Of a stretch of 64,000 nt of DNA, positions 50,712 through 59,292 are shown piece by piece. Under the pieces are notes generated by a model. The model was not told where the DNA came from and searched no databases. It saw only the letters and a list, made by a program, of their open reading frames with translations. The DNA lies in the NCBI GenBank assembly GCA_965216205.1, contig OZ244139.1:1178001-1242000 (forward strand). Reading direction: 5' to 3'. Within the stretch, counting starts at the first letter, position 1. Each line of letters opens with the position of its first letter. Made by a program: the position numbers and the translations under genes. Source of the stretch: CADEDH01 sp965216205 (GTDB lineage Bacteria > Actinomycetota > Acidimicrobiia > Acidimicrobiales > SZUA-35).

Positions 50712-51212
50712 ATGGCCGTTGATCGCTTTCCCGTCGAGGAGAGCCACATCCTGATGTTCGCGAGGAGCATCGGCGATCCGAACCCGATCTACGCCGACCG
50801 CGACTACGCGGCCAAGAGCGAGGTCGGTGGGATCGCCGCCCCGCCCACCTTTGTGCAGGCGAGTGCCCAGTTCGATCCGAACTACTTCCTCCGCCCCAAG
50901 ATCGGGGAGCCGTGGTTCGGCAGCGGCAAGGAGCCGACCGGGGTGAAGAAGGAGTCGTCTGGCGGCGGCGGAGGAGGTGGGGGAGGGGGTGGCCTCCATG
51001 CCGAGCAGCACTACACCTACCACCGACCGCTCCGGGCCGGCGACGTGCTCACCGCCACCACCAAGCCCGGCGAGACCTGGGAGAAGGAGGGCCGACGGGC
51101 GGGCAAGCTCGTGTTCTCCGAGACCATCACCGAGTACCGCGACGAGGACGGCGATCTCGTGGTCACCGCCCGAGGGGTCGGCGTGCGCACCGAGCGGCCG
51201 GTCGACAACTAG
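50712..51212 (+). CDS. MaoC N-terminal-type dehydratase (HadA/HadC-like)
   Basis: 166 residues from ATG at 50712. The hot-dog fold of FAS1-like MaoC_dehydrat_N proteins is suggested by IGDPNPIYADRDYAAKSEVGGIAAPPTFVQASAQFD, and HYTYHRPLRAGDVLTATTK. It lacks the catalytic DxNxxH motif, as HadA and HadC do, and would form a heterodimer with the next gene product. A run of 11 glycines (near residue 85) interrupts the fold between HadA-type beta strands. Its role would be (3R)-hydroxyacyl dehydration or enoyl hydration. Confidence 0.88.
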   Translation: MAVDRFPVEESHILMFARSIGDPNPIYADRDYAAKSEVGGIAAPPTFVQASAQFDPNYFLRPKIGEPWFGSGKEPTGVKKESSGGGGGGGGGGGLHAEQHYTYHRPLRAGDVLTATTKPGETWEKEGRRAGKLVFSETITEYRDEDGDLVVTARGVGVRTERPVDN

Positions 51213-51245
51213 CGGCGAGCGACGAGGAACGAAGGAGACATCGAG

Positions 51246-51668
51246 ATGCCACTATCCGTGAACGACGTTTCGGTCGGTCAGAAGTTCGAGCAGCTCCTCG
51301 TGGAGGACCTGAAGCGGACCCAACTCGTGCAGTACGCCGGCTCGTCCGGCGACTACAACCCCCTCCACACCGATGAGGTGTTCGCCAAGGAGGTCGCCGG
51401 CTATCCGACGGTCTTCGCCCACGGCATGCTCACGATGGGTATGACCGGCCGGGTTCTCACCGATGCCTTCGGCGACGGGCGCCTCCTGTCCTACGGGGGC
51501 CGGTTCACCTCGCAGGTGTTCCCCGGCGACAGCCTGACCGCGGTCGCCACCGTCGAGTCGGTCGAGGAGACCGACGACGGGCCGGTGGCCAACGTGTCGA
51601 TCAGCACCACCAACCAGGACGGCGTCGTGGTTTTCTCGGGGCAAGCGTCGGGTCGGCTCGACCCGTAG
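51246..51668 (+). CDS. MaoC-type (R)-specific dehydratase (HadB-like)
   Basis: 140 residues from ATG at 51246 with a GGAGAC ribosome site. The catalytic motif is GDYNPLHTD (Asp and His of the hydratase-2 motif), followed by AHGMLTMGMTGRVLTD. The C-terminal half has the hot-dog strand pattern of MaoC. It supplies the catalytic half of a heterodimer with the 50712 product. Mycobacterial HadA-HadB and HadB-HadC use this pairing in fatty-acid elongation; here the pathway is unknown. A GNAT/acyl-CoA-synthetase fusion starts shortly downstream. Confidence 0.92.
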   Translation: MPLSVNDVSVGQKFEQLLVEDLKRTQLVQYAGSSGDYNPLHTDEVFAKEVAGYPTVFAHGMLTMGMTGRVLTDAFGDGRLLSYGGRFTSQVFPGDSLTAVATVESVEETDDGPVANVSISTTNQDGVVVFSGQASGRLDP

Positions 51669-51741
51669 GATCGGGGCACTGAGCGACGATCCACCCTCCT
51701 ATCCGGAACAGTGGGAAACGCACGCCGTCCTGAGCGACGGC

Positions 51742-54345
51742 GTGCCGGTCGAGGTGCGCCCGATCAAGCCGAGCGACCGCGATCTGCTGGAGGCGTTCCA
51801 CGGAAGGCAGTCGCCGGAGAGCATCTACCTCCGGTACTTCCAGTACCGCCCGAAGCTCCCCCCGGCCGAGCTCGATCATCTCACCAGGGTCGACTACGTC
51901 GACCGGATGGCGTTCGTGGCGCTGATCGGTGGCGAGCTCGTCGGCGTGGCCCGCTACGAGCCCTACGCCGGTAGCGACCGGCCCGACATCGCGTTCTTCG
52001 TCGACGACCGCCACCATGGTCGTGGCATCGGGACACTCATGCTCGAGTACCTGGCGGCCGCCGCCAGGAGCCATGGCATCGACGGCTTCACCGCGTCGGT
52101 CCTCCCCCAGAACCATGCGATGCTCGGCGTGTTCAAGCGAGCCGGTTTCACGGTCAAGACCCGGTTCGACGATGGGGTCATCGCCGTCGACCTCGAGATC
52201 GACGTCACCACCGAGATGGCCGATGCGGTCATGCGACGTCTCCGCCGGTCTCGGGCCCGATCGGTGGCCCGGGTGCTGTGCCCCACCAGTGTCGCGGTCG
52301 TCGGCGCTGGCCGAACCCCGGGAACCGTGGGCCATGAGCTGCTCCGCCACATCGTCGCCGGCGGGTTCACCGGCGCGGTCCACCCGGTCAACCCCGCAGC
52401 CGACGAGGTCCTCGGCCTGCGGTGCCAACCGTCGCTCGGCGCCATCGGCGAACCGGTCGACCTGGTCGTGGTGGCGGTGCCGGCCGAGGCGGTGGAAGCG
52501 GTCGTTGCCGAAGCGGCCCGATGCGACGTCGCCGGGTTGCTGGTCGTGTCGTCGGGCTTCGGCGAAACGAGCGAGGCGGGCGCCGAGGTGGAGCGTCGCC
52601 TCGTGGGGATCGCCCGGAGCAACGGCATGCGGATCGTCGGTCCGAGCTCGTTCGGCGTCATCAACACCGCGCCCGAGATCAGCCTCCGGGCCGTCATGTT
52701 GCCCGTCGGTCCCCAGCCTGGCGGCGTTGGGGTCATCTCGCAGTCCGGCACGCTCGGCGGTGGGGTCCTCGACTACCTCCGGAGCCGCAACGTTGGCCTC
52801 TCGTCGTTCGTCGGCGCCGGCAACCGGGCCGACGTCTCCGTCAACGACGTGCTCGACTACTGGCTCATCGACGAGGCCACCCGGGTCGCCCTCCTCTACG
52901 TGGAGAGCTTCGGCAACCTGCGGAACTTCACGTCGACCGCCCGGGCGCTCGCTGCAGCCAAGCCGGTGGTGGCCCTCCGGCCGCCCGACCACGATCACGT
53001 GGAGCTCATGACCCAATCGGGTGTGGTGCTGACCGACAGCGTGGCGGAGATGGTCGCCGTGGCCCGCATCGCCGACACCCAGCCCGTCCCCGCTGGCAGT
53101 CGAGTCGCCGTGGTGTCGAACTCGGCGTCCCTCGCCAGGCTCACCGTGGCCGCCTGCCGACGGGCTGGGCTCCAGCCGGTCGTCCCCGACGGCGTCGGCG
53201 CCGACGCCGGCCACCGATCCGAGGGGATGGAAGCGGTGATCGTCGGCGATGTCGACCAGGCACCTCCCACCGGGCGACGCCTCGACATCGAGGAGCCGTT
53301 GGTGGCGGCCGCGGTCAGCGAGGGCGTCGACGCGGTGCTCGCAGCGGTGGTGCCGTCGCTGGCGCTCACGGTGGCGCAGCTCGGCCGCATCCTGAGCCGG
53401 ATCAACCGCTCGATCGACAAGCCGACGGTGGCCGCCGGTTTCGTCAGCCCCGAACAGCTGCCGACGGCCGAGCTGCCCGTGTTCGAGTTCCCCGAGGACG
53501 CCGCCCAGGCGCTGGGGCACCTGGCCAGAGTCGGCGCCTGGCAGCGGGCCAACCCCGCTTCGATGCCGCTGGTCGCCGACGACGAGGTGGCAGCGGCCGC
53601 CGAAGCGGTTCGACCGCTGATGGTCCGCTCGTTGCTGGCCGACACCGTCCCACCGGTGGGCGACGCCGCAGCGGTCAGCGCCCGCGTCACCAACGACCCG
53701 TTCGGCGACAGGACCGGCCATGTCATCGACGTGCTCGGTCTACCCGTCGCACCCTGGCGGATCGTGGATCGGCGGGACGACCTGGTGGCCGCCGCCGAGG
53801 CGATCGGCTATCCGGTGGCGCTCAAGGCGGGGCGGGCCGCCAAGCGGACGGTCGGCGAGTCCGGCGGGGTCGCCATCGACATCCACGATTCCGTGGACCT
53901 CCTCGCCGCGTTCGATCGGATGGCGGCGGCGAGGCCGGCCGACACGCTGCCGATCGTGGTGCAGGCGATGGTCGCGTCGACGGCGAATCTCCGGATCGAG
54001 CTGGTCCAGGATCCAGCCGACGTCGCCTTCATCCGAGTGGGGGTCGGCGGCGCGGTGGGCGCTGGGCTCGAACCGGTGGCCCGGCGCTTCCTCCCGCTCA
54101 CCGTCGGCGACGATGCGGAGCTCGTGGCCGCACTCGCCCCGACGGTGGCCCTCACCGAGACCGGTGCCGGCGTGGTCAGGGCGATGATCGGGCGGCTCGC
54201 CGTGCTCGCCGCAGGCGTGCCGGAGTTGGCCCGCGTCGAGCTCGATCCGGTCCTCGTAGCCGGGTCGGCGACATCGGTCGGCGACATCGCCATCGAGGTC
54301 CGCGAGGTCGTGGCCGACCCCCTCGTCGGGCTCCGCCGGCTCTGA
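51742..54345 (+). CDS. GNAT acetyltransferase fused to NDP-forming acyl-CoA synthetase-like domains
   Basis: 867 residues counted from GTG at 51742, the first standard start codon. Residues 1-150 are a GNAT domain (acetyl-CoA loop HHGRGIGTLMLEYL). Residues about 180-310 are a CoA-binding Rossmann fold (VAVVGAGRTPGTVGHELLRHI), then a succinyl-CoA-synthetase-like flavodoxin part (VGVISQSGTLGGGVLDYL) and a C-terminal ATP-grasp part. Such fusions include protein lysine acetyltransferases (Pat/PatA). The conserved stretch YPEQWETHAVLSDG lies in frame before 51742 without ATG/GTG/TTG, so the true start may be a CTG at 51679. Whether the synthetase half is active cannot be seen. Confidence 0.85.
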   Translation: MPVEVRPIKPSDRDLLEAFHGRQSPESIYLRYFQYRPKLPPAELDHLTRVDYVDRMAFVALIGGELVGVARYEPYAGSDRPDIAFFVDDRHHGRGIGTLMLEYLAAAARSHGIDGFTASVLPQNHAMLGVFKRAGFTVKTRFDDGVIAVDLEIDVTTEMADAVMRRLRRSRARSVARVLCPTSVAVVGAGRTPGTVGHELLRHIVAGGFTGAVHPVNPAADEVLGLRCQPSLGAIGEPVDLVVVAVPAEAVEAVVAEAARCDVAGLLVVSSGFGETSEAGAEVERRLVGIARSNGMRIVGPSSFGVINTAPEISLRAVMLPVGPQPGGVGVISQSGTLGGGVLDYLRSRNVGLSSFVGAGNRADVSVNDVLDYWLIDEATRVALLYVESFGNLRNFTSTARALAAAKPVVALRPPDHDHVELMTQSGVVLTDSVAEMVAVARIADTQPVPAGSRVAVVSNSASLARLTVAACRRAGLQPVVPDGVGADAGHRSEGMEAVIVGDVDQAPPTGRRLDIEEPLVAAAVSEGVDAVLAAVVPSLALTVAQLGRILSRINRSIDKPTVAAGFVSPEQLPTAELPVFEFPEDAAQALGHLARVGAWQRANPASMPLVADDEVAAAAEAVRPLMVRSLLADTVPPVGDAAAVSARVTNDPFGDRTGHVIDVLGLPVAPWRIVDRRDDLVAAAEAIGYPVALKAGRAAKRTVGESGGVAIDIHDSVDLLAAFDRMAAARPADTLPIVVQAMVASTANLRIELVQDPADVAFIRVGVGGAVGAGLEPVARRFLPLTVGDDAELVAALAPTVALTETGAGVVRAMIGRLAVLAAGVPELARVELDPVLVAGSATSVGDIAIEVREVVADPLVGLRRL

Positions 54346-54390
54346 TACTCGTCGGCGCCGGCTGGCTCTGGGGCTGGTTCGGGTCCGTCG

Positions 54391-55659
54391 CTAGCGCTGA
54401 TCCATGGGCACGTAGGGGCGCTCGTTCTCGCCGGTGTAGAGCTGACGGGGCCGGGAGATCTTCGCCTCCTGCTCCAGCGACTCCTGCCAGTGCGCCAGCC
54501 AACCGGGCATGCGGCCGATGGCGAAGAGCACCGTGAACATGTCCATCGGGAAGTTCATGGCCTGGTAGATCAGCCCGGTGTAGAAGTCGACGTTCGGATA
54601 CAGGTTCCGGCTCTTGAAGTACTCGTCGTTGAGCGCGATCTCCTCGAGCTTCAACGCGATGTCGATCAACGGGTTCTTGCCCGTCACCTTGAACACCTCG
54701 TCGGCCTGGGCCTTCACGATCTTCGCCCGGGGGTCATAGGCCTTGTAGACGCGGTGGCCGAAGCCCCACAGCAGGCCCTCGCCCCGCTTCACCGACTCGA
54801 CGAACGGCTCGACGTTGTCGAGCGTCTCGATGTCGCGCAACATGTTGATGACCGCCTCGTTGGCACCGCCGTGGCGGGGTCCGTAGAGGGCGGCGGTGGC
54901 GCCGGCAGCGGCGATGAACGGATCGGCGTGCGACGAGCCGATGACACGCATCGCTGTCGTGGAGCAGTTCTGCTCGTGGTCGGCGTGGAGGATCAGGAGG
55001 ATGTCCAGCGCTCGGGCCAGCACGGGGTCGGGGTCGTAGACGGGTTCCGCGACCCGCCACATCATGGAGAGGAAGTTCTCCGTGTAGTTCAGGGTGTTGT
55101 CCGGGTAGACGAACGGCATACCGACGCTGGCCCGGTACGCCATCGCGGCGAGGGTCGGGACCTTCGAGATCAGCCGGTTGATCTGGATCTTCCGGTTCTC
55201 CGGATCCTCGATGTGGCGGGCCTCGGGGTAGAAGGTGGACAGCGCGGCGATCGCCGAGACCAGCATCCCCATCGGGTGGGCGTCGTAGTGGAAGCCCTCC
55301 ATGAACCGCTTGCGCATGTTCTCGTGGATGAACGTGTGGTAGGTGACGTCGTGCACCCACGTCTCGAACTGCTCCTTGTTCGGCAGGTCGCCGCGGATCA
55401 GCAGGTAGCAGACCTCGAGGAACGTCGAGTTCTCTGCGAGCTGCTCGATCGGGTAGCCGCGGTAGCGCAGGATCCCGTTACCGCCGTCGAGCTCGGTGAT
55501 CTCACTCGTGGTGGACGCGGTGGCCGTGAAACCGGGATCGAGGAACCAGGTGCCCGGCATCAGCTTCGACCACGTCTTCGCGTCGACGCCCCCGTCGACG
55601 ATGGGGATCTCAACCGACTCCCCGGTGCGGTTGTCGGTGATCGTTACGGAATCAGGCAC
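54391..55659 (-). CDS. gltA: Citrate synthase
   Basis: 422 residues from GTG at 55659, seven nt after AGGAG; the longer frame to 55815 is not supported. Type II citrate synthase motifs: GILRYRGYPIEQLAENSTFLEV, LHADHEQNCSTTAMRVIGSSHADPF, GPRHGGANEAVINML (active-site His) and GFGHRVYKAYDPRA (second His), with the conserved catalytic Asp in the later helix region. It condenses oxaloacetate and acetyl-CoA in the TCA cycle. It is convergent with the GNAT fusion (46 nt). The 211 nt upstream hold no recognisable gene. Confidence 0.97.
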   Translation of the reverse strand: MPDSVTITDNRTGESVEIPIVDGGVDAKTWSKLMPGTWFLDPGFTATASTTSEITELDGGNGILRYRGYPIEQLAENSTFLEVCYLLIRGDLPNKEQFETWVHDVTYHTFIHENMRKRFMEGFHYDAHPMGMLVSAIAALSTFYPEARHIEDPENRKIQINRLISKVPTLAAMAYRASVGMPFVYPDNTLNYTENFLSMMWRVAEPVYDPDPVLARALDILLILHADHEQNCSTTAMRVIGSSHADPFIAAAGATAALYGPRHGGANEAVINMLRDIETLDNVEPFVESVKRGEGLLWGFGHRVYKAYDPRAKIVKAQADEVFKVTGKNPLIDIALKLEEIALNDEYFKSRNLYPNVDFYTGLIYQAMNFPMDMFTVLFAIGRMPGWLAHWQESLEQEAKISRPRQLYTGENERPYVPMDQR

Positions 55660-55870
55660 GCGTGCACTCCTGTCGTTGGATAGGGATACCTCTCGCTCGC
55701 ACGGCGCTGTGCGTCGCCACAAGTCGGCGGCCGATGTCCCGGCTACCACCAGGAAACCTAGTCGCCGCCCGTGTGGTCCGTCATCCTCGCAGCAGGGCGA
55801 AAGCCCAGCTCGCACCCATCGACCGGTCGGCTGCGGAGCTGAGGTCTCGAGCCCGCCTACGAGCTCGGTG

Positions 55871-56635
55871 TCAGCGTCCGGTCCAGCGGGGCGCCCGCTT
55901 CTCGAAGAACGCCTTCACACCCTCCTCGGCGTCGTCCGACGCGCCGATCACCCGGCGGGCGTCGGTCGTGAGCGACCAGCCCTCCTCGTCGGTGGCGGCG
56001 GCCAGGGTGTCGACCACCCGCAACGACTGCTGCACGGCGATCGGCGCATTGGCCGTGATCGCCACCGCCAGCTCGACCGCTCGGTCGAGCGCTTCGCCCG
56101 CCGGCACGACGATGTTCACGAGCCCGTACCGCTCCGCCCGCTCTGGCGAGAGGTCGGCGCCGGTGAACAGCAGCTCCTTCGCCACGTTGAGCGGGAGCAC
56201 CCGGGAGGCCCGGAACAGGGCGCCGCTCGTGGCCACCAGGCCCCGCTTGACCTCGGGGAGCCCGAACCGGGCGTTCTCGGCCGCGACCACGAGGTCGCAG
56301 GCCATGACCACCTCGAAGCCACCCCCGTACGCGAACCCCTCGACGGCCGCGATCAGTGGCTTGGCCCGGCGCCGCCCGACCACCCCATAGACACCGCCCC
56401 GGGGGGTCGGGCTGCCCGAGGTCGCCGCCATGTCGGTCCCGGCGCAGAACATGGTGGGGCCGCCGGTCAGGATCCCGATCCACAGGTCGGGGTCGTCGTC
56501 GAGCCGGTTCAGCGCCTCGTCGAGCGCAGCGGTCATCTCGCCGTCGATCGCGTTGCGCTTGTCGTGGCGGGTCATCGTCACGATGAGGGTGTGGTCCCGG
56601 GTCTCGGTGATGACCCGGTCGGTACTGGTGGTCAT
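55871..56635 (-). CDS. Enoyl-CoA hydratase/isomerase (crotonase family)
   Basis: 254 residues from ATG at 56635. The N-terminal LIVTMTRHDKRNAIDGEM, oxyanion-hole segments MFCAGTDM and GFAYGGGFEVVMACDL, and the FGLPEVKRGL helix (catalytic-position Glu) are clear crotonase traits. It could hydrate short-chain enoyl-CoA, but the superfamily is functionally broad. The carboxyltransferase gene starts 56 nt upstream on the same strand, suggesting a shared acyl-CoA pathway. Confidence 0.9.
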   Translation of the reverse strand: MTTSTDRVITETRDHTLIVTMTRHDKRNAIDGEMTAALDEALNRLDDDPDLWIGILTGGPTMFCAGTDMAATSGSPTPRGGVYGVVGRRRAKPLIAAVEGFAYGGGFEVVMACDLVVAAENARFGLPEVKRGLVATSGALFRASRVLPLNVAKELLFTGADLSPERAERYGLVNIVVPAGEALDRAVELAVAITANAPIAVQQSLRVVDTLAAATDEEGWSLTTDARRVIGASDDAEEGVKAFFEKRAPRWTGR

Positions 56636-56691
56636 GGGCTCCTGCCTAGGGTGTGGATCGCCGTCGCTCAAGTCGCCCTCGGTCGGGTGGA

Positions 56692-58032
56692 TCACAGGGG
56701 CGAGTTGTCGTGGCGGCGGGGGCGGAGCTGCTCGCGTTTCGTCGCGAGGAGGTCGAGGGCGGCGGTGATCTCGCGCCGGGTGTCGCTCGGGTCGATGACC
56801 GCGGTGATCGAGGAGCGCTCGGCCGCCGGGTAGGGGGTGAGGAACTGCTCCTCGTAGCCGGCCTCGAGCCTGGCCCGCTCCTCCCCGGTCGCGTTGCGGT
56901 GCAGGATCTCGACGGCACCCTTCGCCCCCATCACGGCCACCTCCGCCGACGGCCAGGCGAGCATCAGGTCGTTCCCCATGTGACGGGAGTCCATGACGAT
57001 GTAGGCCCCGCCGTACGACTTGCGGAGCGTGAGCCCGATGCGGGGCACCGTGGCCCTGGCGTAGGCGAACGCCAGTTGGGCACCGTGACGGATCATGCCC
57101 CGCCACTCGAGGTCCTTTCCGGGCAGGAAGCCCGACGTGTCGACCAGCGTCAGGAGGGGCACGTTGAGCGCGTCGCACATTCCCACGAAGCGGGCGCCCT
57201 TCTGGGCGGCGGCGATGTCGATGCTCCCGGCGAGCGCCTGGGTCTGGTTGGCGACCACGCCGACGGAGTGCCCGCCGAGGAACGCGAACCCGGTCACGAG
57301 GTTGGGTGCCCAGTCGGCCTTGAGCTCGAGGAACTCGCCGTCGTCGGCCAGTACCTCCACGATCTGGCGCACGTCGTAGGAACCGCTGGCCGAGGTCGGG
57401 AGCAGCGAGCCCGCCTCCGGGGTGAGACGGTCGATGGGGTCGTCGGAGGGCATGCTCGGCGGTGACTCGTCGACGTGGTCGGGGAGGTGCTGGAGGATCG
57501 CCGCGAGCGCATCGAGAGCCGCCTCGTCGTCGTCGACGACGAGGGTCGCGAGGCCGGTGTTGCGGGCGTGGGCCCCCGACCCGCCGAGGGCGTCTGCCGT
57601 GATCGGCTCGCCGGTGTAGGTCTCGACGACGCTGGGCCCGGTCACGAACGCGTAGGCGTCGCGGGTGAACACCACCGCGTCGGCCAACGCGAGCAGGAAC
57701 GAGGGACCCGACACGACCGGCCCGTGGGCGGCCAGGAGGATCGGGACGGTACCGCTCGTACGAACCAGCTCCCGGGCGACCCGACCCCAGCCGTTGGCCG
57801 CCCCGATGCCGTCGGCGACATCGACGCCCGACATCGCCAGGATGCCGACGAAGGGCTGACGACTCTCACGGGCCGAGCGGACCGCATCGGCCAGCGTGGC
57901 GGCGTCGGCGGCGGAGAGCGCTGCCGCTTCGTGACCCTGGCGGACGGAGGCCATGACCACGGTGCGGTCGCCGAGCTCGGCCGACGCAACACCGACGAGC
58001 GGCCCTGCGTGGGCGCGGAGTTGGAGCGTCAC
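56692..58032 (-). CDS. Acyl-CoA carboxyltransferase (propionyl/acetyl-CoA carboxylase beta-like)
   Basis: 446 residues from GTG at 58032. The carboxyltransferase fold has GPVVSGPSFLLALADAVVFTRDAYAFVTGP in the N-terminal half and, in the C-terminal half, NLVTGFAFLGGHSVGVVANQTQ, FLVFLPGKDLEWRGMIRHGAQLAFAYARATVP-type segments (TSGFLPG), RKSYGGAYIVM and MGAKGAVEI. It is shorter than typical PccB/AccD (about 520), mainly at the N-terminus. A biotin carboxylase/carrier subunit is not nearby, so the partner must be elsewhere. Substrate unknown. Confidence 0.88.
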   Translation of the reverse strand: MTLQLRAHAGPLVGVASAELGDRTVVMASVRQGHEAAALSAADAATLADAVRSARESRQPFVGILAMSGVDVADGIGAANGWGRVARELVRTSGTVPILLAAHGPVVSGPSFLLALADAVVFTRDAYAFVTGPSVVETYTGEPITADALGGSGAHARNTGLATLVVDDDEAALDALAAILQHLPDHVDESPPSMPSDDPIDRLTPEAGSLLPTSASGSYDVRQIVEVLADDGEFLELKADWAPNLVTGFAFLGGHSVGVVANQTQALAGSIDIAAAQKGARFVGMCDALNVPLLTLVDTSGFLPGKDLEWRGMIRHGAQLAFAYARATVPRIGLTLRKSYGGAYIVMDSRHMGNDLMLAWPSAEVAVMGAKGAVEILHRNATGEERARLEAGYEEQFLTPYPAAERSSITAVIDPSDTRREITAALDLLATKREQLRPRRHDNSPL

Positions 58033-58065
58033 GAGTCGTGTGTAGCCGATCGGCCGCTCGGTTGC

Positions 58066-58983
58066 TCAGGGCCCGGCGGACCGCAGACCGGGAACGTCGG
58101 GTGTGCTCCTGGCGATGATCGCCCGCACCACGCTGTCGACGGTTTTCGCCGCGACGGTCGGCATGCCCCGCCGGCGGTGGGCGAGGCCGACGGTTCGGCG
58201 GGACAGCCCCCGCACCGGGATCCTCGTCCACGGCCCGGCGATCCAGCCCGGGGCGGCGGTGGCGGGCACGATCGACACCCCGAGCCCCTGGAACGCGAGC
58301 GATGCCAACAGCCGCAACCCGTCGATCTCCATCTTCGCCTTCAACTGGAGACCTGCGGCCCGGAAGACCTCGTCGACCTCCTGGCGAAACGGGGTCCCGG
58401 GGGCGGCCAGGAGCAACGGATAGGCGGCGAGCTGCTCGAGCCCGACCTCGCCGCCGGTCTGGGTGAGCGGGTGGTCGTTCGGACCCACCACGATGTGTTC
58501 CTCGGTGAACAGGGGCTCGGTGACGATCTCCGGGTCGTCGACGGGGAGCGACACGATGACGAGGTCGAGCTCCCCGTCGAGCATGCGCAGCTCGAGCGAT
58601 CTGGTGGTGCCGTCGGCCACCACCAGCTGGATGTCGGGGGCGGTGGTGACTAGCTCGTCGAAGATGATCGGCGTCAGCCAACGGGCGGTGGTGCCGATCA
58701 CCCCGATCCGCACCTGGCCCCGGGGTGAGCCTCGGAGCGACGACACGTCGGACTCGAGCGAGGCCAGCTCGTTCTGGATCCGACGGACCCGTACGAGCAC
58801 CGCCTCGCCCTCCTGCGTTGGTCGGCCGGTCGACCGGTCGATCAGGGTCGCGTCGAGCTCGCGCTCGAGCCGGGCGACATGGGTCGAGACGTTCGACTGG
58901 ACGGTGTGGGTCGCCTTGGCCGCGGCGGTGAAGCCACCGTGGTCGACGACGGCGAGGAACGCTTGCAGCTGGCGGAGATCCAT
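58066..58983 (-). CDS. LysR-family transcriptional regulator
   Basis: 305 residues from ATG at 58983; a GTG at 59001 would add six. The N-terminal HTH is MDLRQLQAFLAVVDHGGFTAAAKATHTVQSNVSTHVARLERELDATLIDR. The substrate-binding domain (VRIGVIGTTARWLTPIIFDELVTTAPDIQLVV ... LLASLAFQGLGVSIVPATAA) is typical. It lies 33 nt upstream of the carboxyltransferase on the same strand, so it may be cotranscribed with and regulate that group. Ligand unknown. Confidence 0.93.
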   Translation of the reverse strand: MDLRQLQAFLAVVDHGGFTAAAKATHTVQSNVSTHVARLERELDATLIDRSTGRPTQEGEAVLVRVRRIQNELASLESDVSSLRGSPRGQVRIGVIGTTARWLTPIIFDELVTTAPDIQLVVADGTTRSLELRMLDGELDLVIVSLPVDDPEIVTEPLFTEEHIVVGPNDHPLTQTGGEVGLEQLAAYPLLLAAPGTPFRQEVDEVFRAAGLQLKAKMEIDGLRLLASLAFQGLGVSIVPATAAPGWIAGPWTRIPVRGLSRRTVGLAHRRRGMPTVAAKTVDSVVRAIIARSTPDVPGLRSAGP

Positions 58984-59062
58984 CAAGGGAGATGATGGCA
59001 CAGATCTGTTCTGTCAATGAATCGGTCGCGACGATTCCAGACGGCGATGGTCCCGAAAACGA

Positions 59063-59091
59063 CGAAACCGGTCGCGATGCGACCGGTTTCG
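59063..59091 (-). terminator. Rho-independent-type terminator after aconitase
   Basis: A perfect 13-bp hairpin (CGAAACCGGTCGC / GCGACCGGTTTCG, loop GAT on the plus strand). In minus-strand reading it is followed by TCGTTTTC, a U-rich tract. It lies 200 nt after the aconitase stop in the 309-nt gap that separates it from LysR. The rest of that gap holds no gene. Confidence 0.7.
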
Positions 59092-59292
59092 GTGCGTTCA
59101 CCGGACTGGAAGGGGGGTACCTATCCGGCTCGCAGGTGCTCATGCAGCAACTCAGAGGGGGACCTGGTGCTGTGAACAATGATCACTCTACACACTCCCG
59201 GCCCATCTGACTACCAGTTGGTAATGATACCTACGATCGCTGTTTATGATCTACCAGGCAGCGCCATCCCTGGTGTTGGTTGGAGCTGGGTC

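Noticed and set aside
50940..51000. Frameshift at the glycine-coding run in the HadA-like gene
   Set aside because: The frame is continuous on both sides and the domain continues normally after the 11-glycine run.
55660..55870. Small gene in the gap between citrate synthase and crotonase
   Set aside because: No frame with a ribosome site or family resemblance was seen; it is probably promoter and leader sequence.
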